Shown here: positions 41,657 through 46,773 of the stretch, one piece after another
How the letters are laid out: each line of letters starts with the position of its first letter
Numbering within the stretch: the stretch's first letter is position 1
Assembly (NCBI GenBank): GCA_964590005.1
Contig: CAZPVJ010000127.1
Coordinates: 1-46,773 of the forward strand
Reading direction: 5' to 3'
DNA length: 46,773 nucleotides
Origin: CALJFL01 sp964590005
GTDB lineage: Bacteria > Pseudomonadota > Gammaproteobacteria > Pseudomonadales > Halieaceae
Position numbers and translations under genes: made by a program
Notes under the pieces: model-generated
Seen by the model: the letters and a program-made list of their open reading frames with translations, nothing else
The model's database searches: none
What the model was told of the DNA's origin: nothing

Positions 41657-43771
41657 TTACTCCGCTGCGCTAGCTTCCGCTGGCGCTTCGTCTTCGAGCA
41701 GTTCCTTGATTGACAGCTTGATGCGGCCGCGTTGATCGACATCCAGTACCTTCACGTCGACTTCCTGTCCTTCGCTCAGGTGGTCGGTCACATTCTCAAC
41801 TCGCTCGTTGGCGATCTGGGATATGTGAACCAGGCCATCCTTGCCGGGCAGGATGTTTACGAAGGCGCCAAAATCAACGATCCGGGCGACAGTGCCCTTG
41901 TAGACAGCACCGACTTCCGCCTCGGCAGTGATTTCTTCGATCATGGCGACGGCGGCGTCACGGGCGGCCTGGTTCTGGCCGAACACGCGCACGGTGCCAT
42001 CATCGTCGATATCAACTGTCGCGCCAGACTCCTCGGTAATGGAGCGGATAGTTGCGCCGCCTTTACCGATAATGTCGCGAATCTTGTCGGAGTCGACCTT
42101 GAGAGTGACCATGCTGGGCGCATTCTCTGAGGTCACGGTCCTGGCTTCGGGCAGCACTTCATTCATCTGGCCAAGGATATGCAAACGAGCCTGCTGGGCC
42201 TGCTCGAGGGCAATCTCCATGATCTGCTCGTTGATACCTTCGATCTTGATATCCATCTGCAGGGCGGTCACGCCCTCGGCGGTACCGGCGACCTTGAAGT
42301 CCATGTCGCCCAGGTGATCCTCATCACCCAGGATGTCGGTCAATACGGCAAACTGGTTGCCGTCCTTGACCAGACCCATCGCGATTCCGGCAACCGGTGC
42401 CTTCAGGGGTACGCCAGCGGCCATCATGGCCAGTGAGCCAACGCACACAGACGCCATGGAGCTGGAACCGTTGGATTCGGTAATTTCGGATACCAGGCGG
42501 ATGGTATAGGGGAAATCATCATTGTTGGGCAGCACCGCGGCCAAGCCACGGCGGGCCAGGCGACCATGCCCCACTTCCCGGCGGTTGGTAAAACCAACGC
42601 GGCCAGCTTCACCCACCGAATAGGGAGGGAAGTTATAGTGCAGCATGAACGGGTCACGTGACTCGCCCTGGAGCGCGTCGATAATCTGCGCATCACGGGT
42701 CGAACCCAGTGTTACCGCGCCGATAGCCTGGGTCTCACCACGGGTGAACAGCGCCGAACCATGTACCTTGGACAAGATGTCGGTTTCGCAGGCAATCGCC
42801 CGGACGGTACGGTTGTCGCGACCGTCTATTCGCGCCTCACCAGCAAGAATACGCTTGCGCACGAGGTTCTTCTCAACGCTCTTGAACACGTCCTTGATCT
42901 TGTCAGCAGAGGGTCCACCCTCGACTGCAAGGGCTTCGATACAAGCGTCACGCACCTGGCCAACACGCTCATAGCGCTGGGCCTTATCGGTAATCCGATA
43001 CGCCTCTCCCAGGTCAGCCTTGACCTGCTCTTCCACGGCTGCGAGCAGCGCTTCGTCAACGGGTGGTGCCTGCCAGTCCCAACGGGGCTTGCCAGCTTCT
43101 GCGGCCAATTCGTTGATCGCCTGGATGACAACCTGCATTTCCTGGTGGGCAAACAATACTGCACCCAGCATCTGGTCTTCGGTCAGCTCCTGCGCCTGCG
43201 ACTCCACCATGAGTACGGCGTCTTTGGTGCCGGCCACAACCATATCCAGCTTGCTGTCCGCCAGCTGGCTGAAAGTCGGGTTCAACAGATAGCCGTCAGA
43301 CTCGGTGAAACCGACACGGGCTCCACCAATCGGACCATTGAACGGGCAGCCCGAAATGGCCAGCGCCGCTGAGGTACCGATCATGGCAGGGATATCAGGG
43401 TCGATATCCGAGTCGGCTGACATAACCGTACAGATAACCTGCACCTCATTCATGAAGCCATCCTCGAACAGAGGACGGATGGGACGGTCAATCAGGCGGG
43501 AGGTGAGCGTCTCTTTCTCGCTGGGACGGCCTTCTCGCTTGAAGAAGCCTCCGGGAATTTTGCCGACTGAGTAGGCTTTCTCAATGTAATGAACGCCCAG
43601 CGGAAAGAACGGCTGTCCTTCCTTGCCATTTTTCTCGGCTACCACGGTAACCAGTACCGAGGTATTTTCTACGGTTACAAGTACCGCGCCAGTCGCCTGG
43701 CGGGCGATACGCCCTGTTTCCAGGGTGACCGTCTGGCCACCATACTGGAATGATTTAGTTACTGGATTCAC
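41657..43771 (-). CDS. pnp: Polyribonucleotide nucleotidyltransferase (PNPase)
   Basis: A 704-residue exoribonuclease and degradosome enzyme that phosphorolytically degrades RNA from the 3' end. It contains two RNase PH domains (about 1-230 and 310-545), with catalytic aspartates in DILGDEDHLGDMDFKVAGT. A KH domain (about 553-612, IIGKGGATIRSI) and an S1 domain (about 620-690, YKGTVARIVDFGAFV) follow. The length matches E. coli (711). The start is GTG 43771 with GGAGA 7 bases upstream. It follows rpsO after a hairpin. As in E. coli, that intergenic hairpin may be cut by RNase III to autoregulate pnp; this is inferred. Confidence 0.97.
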   Translation of the reverse strand: MNPVTKSFQYGGQTVTLETGRIARQATGAVLVTVENTSVLVTVVAEKNGKEGQPFFPLGVHYIEKAYSVGKIPGGFFKREGRPSEKETLTSRLIDRPIRPLFEDGFMNEVQVICTVMSADSDIDPDIPAMIGTSAALAISGCPFNGPIGGARVGFTESDGYLLNPTFSQLADSKLDMVVAGTKDAVLMVESQAQELTEDQMLGAVLFAHQEMQVVIQAINELAAEAGKPRWDWQAPPVDEALLAAVEEQVKADLGEAYRITDKAQRYERVGQVRDACIEALAVEGGPSADKIKDVFKSVEKNLVRKRILAGEARIDGRDNRTVRAIACETDILSKVHGSALFTRGETQAIGAVTLGSTRDAQIIDALQGESRDPFMLHYNFPPYSVGEAGRVGFTNRREVGHGRLARRGLAAVLPNNDDFPYTIRLVSEITESNGSSSMASVCVGSLAMMAAGVPLKAPVAGIAMGLVKDGNQFAVLTDILGDEDHLGDMDFKVAGTAEGVTALQMDIKIEGINEQIMEIALEQAQQARLHILGQMNEVLPEARTVTSENAPSMVTLKVDSDKIRDIIGKGGATIRSITEESGATVDIDDDGTVRVFGQNQAARDAAVAMIEEITAEAEVGAVYKGTVARIVDFGAFVNILPGKDGLVHISQIANERVENVTDHLSEGQEVDVKVLDVDQRGRIKLSIKELLEDEAPAEASAAE

Positions 43772-43796
43772 AATTATTCTCCAATTCTTGACATGA

Positions 43797-43821
43797 AAAC
43801 CGGGGCCCTATGCCCCGGTTT
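43797..43821 (-). terminator. Hairpin between rpsO and pnp
   Basis: AAACCGGGGC and GCCCCGGTTT form a perfect 10-bp stem with a 5-base loop, followed by one T and a C on the minus strand. It may terminate part of the rpsO transcript or serve as a processing site for pnp control. Confidence 0.7.
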
Positions 43822-43831
43822 CGAGTGCAGC

Positions 43832-44101
43832 CTATCGACGCAGACCGAGACGCTTGATCAGGTCGGTGTAGCGTGTAGCATCTTTGCGCTTGAGATAATC
43901 CAGCAGCTTACGGCGCTGGTTTACCATGCGGATCAATCCGCGGCGGGAGTGGTGATCATGCTTGTGCGACTGGAAGTGATCCTGGAGCTGCTCAATGTTT
44001 GCGGTGAGCAGCGCTACCTGTACTTCCGGTGATCCTGTGTCGCCATCACCCTGTTGATACTCTTTTACGATTTCTGCTTTCTTTTCTGCATTTAAAGCCA
44101 T
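43832..44101 (-). CDS. rpsO: 30S ribosomal protein S15
   Basis: An 89-residue small-subunit protein that binds 16S rRNA early in assembly. The sequence MALNAEKKAEIVKEYQ, TGSPEVQVALLT, HSRRGLIRMVNQRRKLLDYL and the end RLGLRR are those of S15, and the length is exactly that of E. coli S15. The ATG at 44101 is chosen because GAGGAAAGAG lies upstream; the earlier start at 44125 adds eight residues not found in S15. It lies between truB and pnp as in other gammaproteobacteria. A structured leader precedes it. Confidence 0.98.
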   Translation of the reverse strand: MALNAEKKAEIVKEYQQGDGDTGSPEVQVALLTANIEQLQDHFQSHKHDHHSRRGLIRMVNQRRKLLDYLKRKDATRYTDLIKRLGLRR

Positions 44102-44116
44102 TTTCTCTTTCCTCTT

Positions 44117-44172
44117 AACCTGCAAGGGGTATTTCGCACCCCTGTTATCGATAGAGCCCGTCCGTGCAGGTT
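44117..44172 (-). promoter_or_regulatory. Structured rpsO leader (candidate S15 autoregulatory RNA)
   Basis: AACCTGCA (44117-44124) pairs with TGCAGGTT (44165-44172) to close a structure containing an inner hairpin AGGGGT-ATTTCGC-ACCCCT (44125-44143). It lies just upstream of the rpsO ribosome site (44107-44112). S15 represses its own mRNA in several phyla through different leader structures, so this is a plausible regulatory element. Confidence 0.45.
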
Positions 44173-44188
44173 TACAGACAGGTTCGTG

Positions 44189-45118
44189 TCACCTGTTGGC
44201 GACTATCAGTCGACGCGGCGCTACTCGCCCGTCGTCCAATATTTCTCCTACCCCCAGAAATTCACCATCCGGGAGAGCGACGCGCACCATACCACTACAG
44301 GGCGCGTTTGGCACTAGTACCGGCTGCCCCTGGCGGAGGTAAAATCCGCCGGATTCGGTGAGGGTTACCAGTGGCAAACCACCCAGAGCAGCATCTGCTG
44401 GCAGCAATAATTGATCCATTTGCGCCAGTTGTTCCTTGTCCTTCAATGCCGACAGTGTCGCCAGCGTGACACTGTCGGCCAGGGTGAAAGGCCCGGAGCG
44501 CGTCCTTCGCAAAGCGCTCACATGGGCACCACACCCCAACGCCTTCCCCAGGTCCTGTGCCAGGGTCCGAACATAGGTCCCTTTGCTACAGTCGATGATG
44601 ACATCGATTTCCGCCTGCTCTCCGCTCCTGAAGGCAGTGAGCTCAAACGTACTGACCACGACCGGGCGAAGCTTTCTCTCCACCTCAATGCCCTGTCGCG
44701 CAAGTTTGTACAGGGGTTGACCATTCTGCTTCAGCGCCGAGTACATCGGCGGCAACTGCTCTATCGCACCGCGAAGGCCCGCCATCGCCTTCTCAACCTG
44801 CGCCTCGGTCACTGTCGATGCATCGCCCACTGCCAGGGTTTCGCCCTCGGCATCGGCGGTATCTGTTTCGCGTCCCAGGACAAATGTGCTCTGGTAGCCC
44901 TTATCGGCATCCAGCAGGTACTGGGAAAACTTGGTTGCCTCACCAAAACACAGTGGCAACACGCCCGTAGCCAGTGGATCCAGGCTGCCGGTATGCCCTG
45001 CCTTCGCGGCACCGTACAGGCGCTTGGCCTGCTGCAATGCCCGGTTTGAGCTTTCACCTGCCGGCTTGTCCAGCACCAGGATGCCATTCACTGGCCGCCC
45101 GCGCCGGCGCCTAGCCAC
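44189..45118 (-). CDS. truB: tRNA pseudouridine(55) synthase
   Basis: A 309-residue enzyme that makes pseudouridine 55 in the T-loop of tRNAs. The catalytic aspartate Asp47 lies in GHTGSLDPLATGVLPL. VLDKPAGESSNRAL, SKGTYVRTLAQDLG and CGAHVSALRRTRSGPF are the other family motifs. The C-terminal PUA domain is present. The start is GTG at 45118, 5 bp after the rbfA stop, so translation is probably coupled. It is in the conserved infB-rbfA-truB-rpsO-pnp order. Confidence 0.97.
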   Translation of the reverse strand: MARRRRGRPVNGILVLDKPAGESSNRALQQAKRLYGAAKAGHTGSLDPLATGVLPLCFGEATKFSQYLLDADKGYQSTFVLGRETDTADAEGETLAVGDASTVTEAQVEKAMAGLRGAIEQLPPMYSALKQNGQPLYKLARQGIEVERKLRPVVVSTFELTAFRSGEQAEIDVIIDCSKGTYVRTLAQDLGKALGCGAHVSALRRTRSGPFTLADSVTLATLSALKDKEQLAQMDQLLLPADAALGGLPLVTLTESGGFYLRQGQPVLVPNAPCSGMVRVALPDGEFLGVGEILDDGRVAPRRLIVANR

Positions 45119-45123
45119 GTCGC

Positions 45124-45525
45124 TCAGCTCTCATCGTCCCGCTCTTCTACCCGCAGGCCCAGCTTGCGGTCAGCGTCGGCAGCCTCGCTGATCAGGCCCT
45201 CTAGGAAACGACCTCGCCCAACACTGTTATCGAACTGAAAGCGCAAGCGCGGCACGGTGCGCATACTGCTGTCACGTGACAACTGGGTTCGCAGAAACCC
45301 CGCCGCCTTATTCAATACGTCAGTTGAATCAGCCGCGTCCTGGTCTGAATCGCAGCCCAGCAAGGTGTAAAACACCCTCGCGTAACCCAGGTCCCGGCTC
45401 ACTTCCACGCCGGTAATACTGACCATACCCAGTCGCGGATCGCGGACCTCGTGCTGAATCACGCCGGCCAGCTCGCGCTGCAGGTAATCCGCAACCCGCT
45501 GTGTCCGGCTGTATTCCTTGGCCAT
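45124..45525 (-). CDS. rbfA: Ribosome-binding factor A
   Basis: A 133-residue KH-fold protein that assists late 30S maturation and 16S processing. The N-terminus AKEYSRTQRVADYLQREL, the core DPRLGMVSITGVEVSRDL and the terminal region RLRFQFDNSVGRG are typical. The length equals E. coli RbfA (133). It begins at ATG 45525, 12 bp after the infB stop; the Shine-Dalgarno is weak, which suggests coupling to infB. The acidic C-terminal tail is normal for the family. Confidence 0.96.
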   Translation of the reverse strand: MAKEYSRTQRVADYLQRELAGVIQHEVRDPRLGMVSITGVEVSRDLGYARVFYTLLGCDSDQDAADSTDVLNKAAGFLRTQLSRDSSMRTVPRLRFQFDNSVGRGRFLEGLISEAADADRKLGLRVEERDDES

Positions 45526-45537
45526 GAGACTAAGCCG

Positions 45538-46773
45538 CTACAATGAGCGGGCGATCTCCTTCACGTCATAGACCTCAATCTGGTCGCCGACCTTCACATC
45601 GGTGTAGTTCTTCACGCCAATACCGCACTCCATACCGTTGCGGACCTCGTTGGCATCGTCCTTGAACCGGCGCAGAGACTCCAACTCTCCCTCGTAGATC
45701 ACGACGTTGTCGCGCAGTACGCGGATCGGCTTGGATCGGTAGACCGTACCCTCCGTTACCATACAGCCAGCAATCTGGCCGAACTTGGGTGAACGGAATA
45801 CATCGCGTACCTCGGCAATACCGATAATTTCTTCGCGCATCTCGGGCGCCAGCATACCGGTAAGCGCCTGCTTAACGTCGTCAATCAGGTCGTAAATCAC
45901 GTTGTAATAACGCATGTCGACGCCTTCCTCTTCGACGAGGCGCCGCGCCGCATTATCCGCACGAACATTGAATCCGAAAATCACAGCGCTGGTAGTAAGT
46001 GCCAGGGTGACGTCCGTCTCGGCGATACCGCCGACGCCACCAGAGACGATGTTGACCTGGACTTCCTCGTTACCCAGGTCCAGCAAAGCACTCTGGATAG
46101 CTTCCAGTGAACCGCGGACATCGGCCTTAACAACGACATTCAGCGTCTTCTTATCGCCGGCCGTCATGCTCTCGAACATGTTGTCCAGCTTCGCGGCCTG
46201 CTGCCGCTGCAACTTGCTATCGCGACTCTTTTCACTGCGGAAGTCAGCAATTTCACGAGCCTTACGCTCGCTCTCGACCGCTGCAAACTGGTCGCCCGCG
46301 TCGGGCGTACCGCCCAGGCCCAGGATCTCTACGGGAATACTGGGTCCCGCCTCCTCGATCGCCTGGCCATTCTCATCCAACATGGCTCGCACGCGACCGA
46401 AATGGAGACCGGCCAGTACGATGTCGCCACGGCGCAGGGTTCCGCTTTGAACCAGCAGTGAGGCGACCGGACCGCGACCTTTATCCAGGCGCGATTCAAT
46501 GACCAGCCCCTGGGCAGCAGTATCGCGTGGTGCCTCCAGTTCAAGCAATTCGGCCTGCAATAATACGGCGTCGAGCAAGTCGTTTACGCCGTCACCGGTG
46601 AGCGCAGAAACGCCAATGAACTGCGTATCACCACCCCACTCTTCGGGAATAACCTCCTTGGCAGCGAGCTCATTCTTGACACGCTCCGGGTCGGCGCCCT
46701 CCTTGTCCATTTTGTTGATGGCAACAATGAGTGGCACATCCGCGGCGCGAGCGTGCTGCACCGCTTCCTCGGT
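45538..46773 (-). CDS. infB: Translation initiation factor IF-2, C-terminal part (cut by window end)
   Basis: The last 411 residues of IF-2, the GTPase that brings initiator tRNA to the ribosome. The frame is open to the window edge, so the N-terminal region and most of the G domain are missing. The G4 motif NKMD is visible near the start, with the SALTG (G5) motif further in. Domain II, the conserved QRQQAAKLDNMFESM helix and the C-terminal tRNA-binding domain follow, ending YDVKEIARSL. It leads the rbfA-truB-rpsO-pnp cluster. The apparent GTG start at 46761 is not the real start. Confidence 0.97.
   Translation of the reverse strand, partial: TEEAVQHARAADVPLIVAINKMDKEGADPERVKNELAAKEVIPEEWGGDTQFIGVSALTGDGVNDLLDAVLLQAELLELEAPRDTAAQGLVIESRLDKGRGPVASLLVQSGTLRRGDIVLAGLHFGRVRAMLDENGQAIEEAGPSIPVEILGLGGTPDAGDQFAAVESERKAREIADFRSEKSRDSKLQRQQAAKLDNMFESMTAGDKKTLNVVVKADVRGSLEAIQSALLDLGNEEVQVNIVSGGVGGIAETDVTLALTTSAVIFGFNVRADNAARRLVEEEGVDMRYYNVIYDLIDDVKQALTGMLAPEMREEIIGIAEVRDVFRSPKFGQIAGCMVTEGTVYRSKPIRVLRDNVVIYEGELESLRRFKDDANEVRNGMECGIGVKNYTDVKVGDQIEVYDVKEIARSL

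Overview
The window is a GC-rich chromosomal segment from a gammaproteobacterium. It holds 42 protein genes (two cut by the window ends), no tRNA or rRNA genes, no CRISPR array and no insertion sequence that I can see. The order dksA-gluQ-cbrX-cbrA-cbrB-(small RNA)-pcnB-folK-panB-panC, together with infB-rbfA-truB-rpsO-pnp, matches the arrangement I recall from Pseudomonas. Protein features such as a pyrophosphate-type phosphofructokinase, a DUF3604 protein and an OGT-like glycosyltransferase suggest a marine relative of Pseudomonas, perhaps in or near the Halieaceae/Cellvibrionales group. That placement is inference.

Layout. 1-4.7 kb: the tail of dnaE2, an exported collagen-like protein, alanine dehydrogenase, a Prx5-type peroxiredoxin with a good terminator, and an exported cupin protein. 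4.7-11 kb: a complete peptide ABC importer operon (small CPXCG protein, solute-binding lipoprotein, two permeases, double-ATPase). 11-15 kb: a lipoprotein metallo-hydrolase, a DUF3604 protein and an exported isoaspartate methyltransferase. 15-19.3 kb: argG-LOG and pyrC-rnt. 19.3-23.5 kb: an operon of mpl, an MMPL/RND exporter, a YkgJ-type protein and a Lon-N domain protein. 23.6-28.3 kb: PPi-phosphofructokinase next to inorganic pyrophosphatase, then an aminotransferase-sfsA-M15 peptidase operon. 28.5-39.7 kb: dksA-gluQ, the CbrXAB regulatory module, a 556-bp non-coding region, then pcnB-folK-deoxynucleoside kinase-panB-panC. 39.7-46.8 kb: a SEC-C/TPR/OGT protein and the pnp-rpsO-truB-rbfA-infB translation cluster.

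The most interesting part is the gap between cbrB and pcnB (34662-35217). In Pseudomonas this position holds crcZ, the small RNA that titrates Hfq/Crc to relieve carbon catabolite repression. Here the gap contains a well-formed sigma-54 promoter preceded by four GTAAC/GTTAC half-sites. It is followed by two similar A-rich units. Each has a -24-like GGCAC element, two AAnAAnAA clusters, a shared GACCTGGATGGGG string and a G/C hairpin. The GGCAC-to-GACCTGG distance is 81 bp in one unit and 82 bp in the other, and the units repeat at about 214 bp. This looks like a tandemly duplicated CrcZ-type RNA whose second promoter has decayed for sigma-54 and carries a perfect TATAAT.

Several operons are tightly packed, with ATGA, TGATG or TTGA stop-start overlaps. 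Two convergent gene pairs share 4 bp at their stop codons. Non-ATG starts (GTG, TTG) are common, and many start choices below differ from the longest reading frame.
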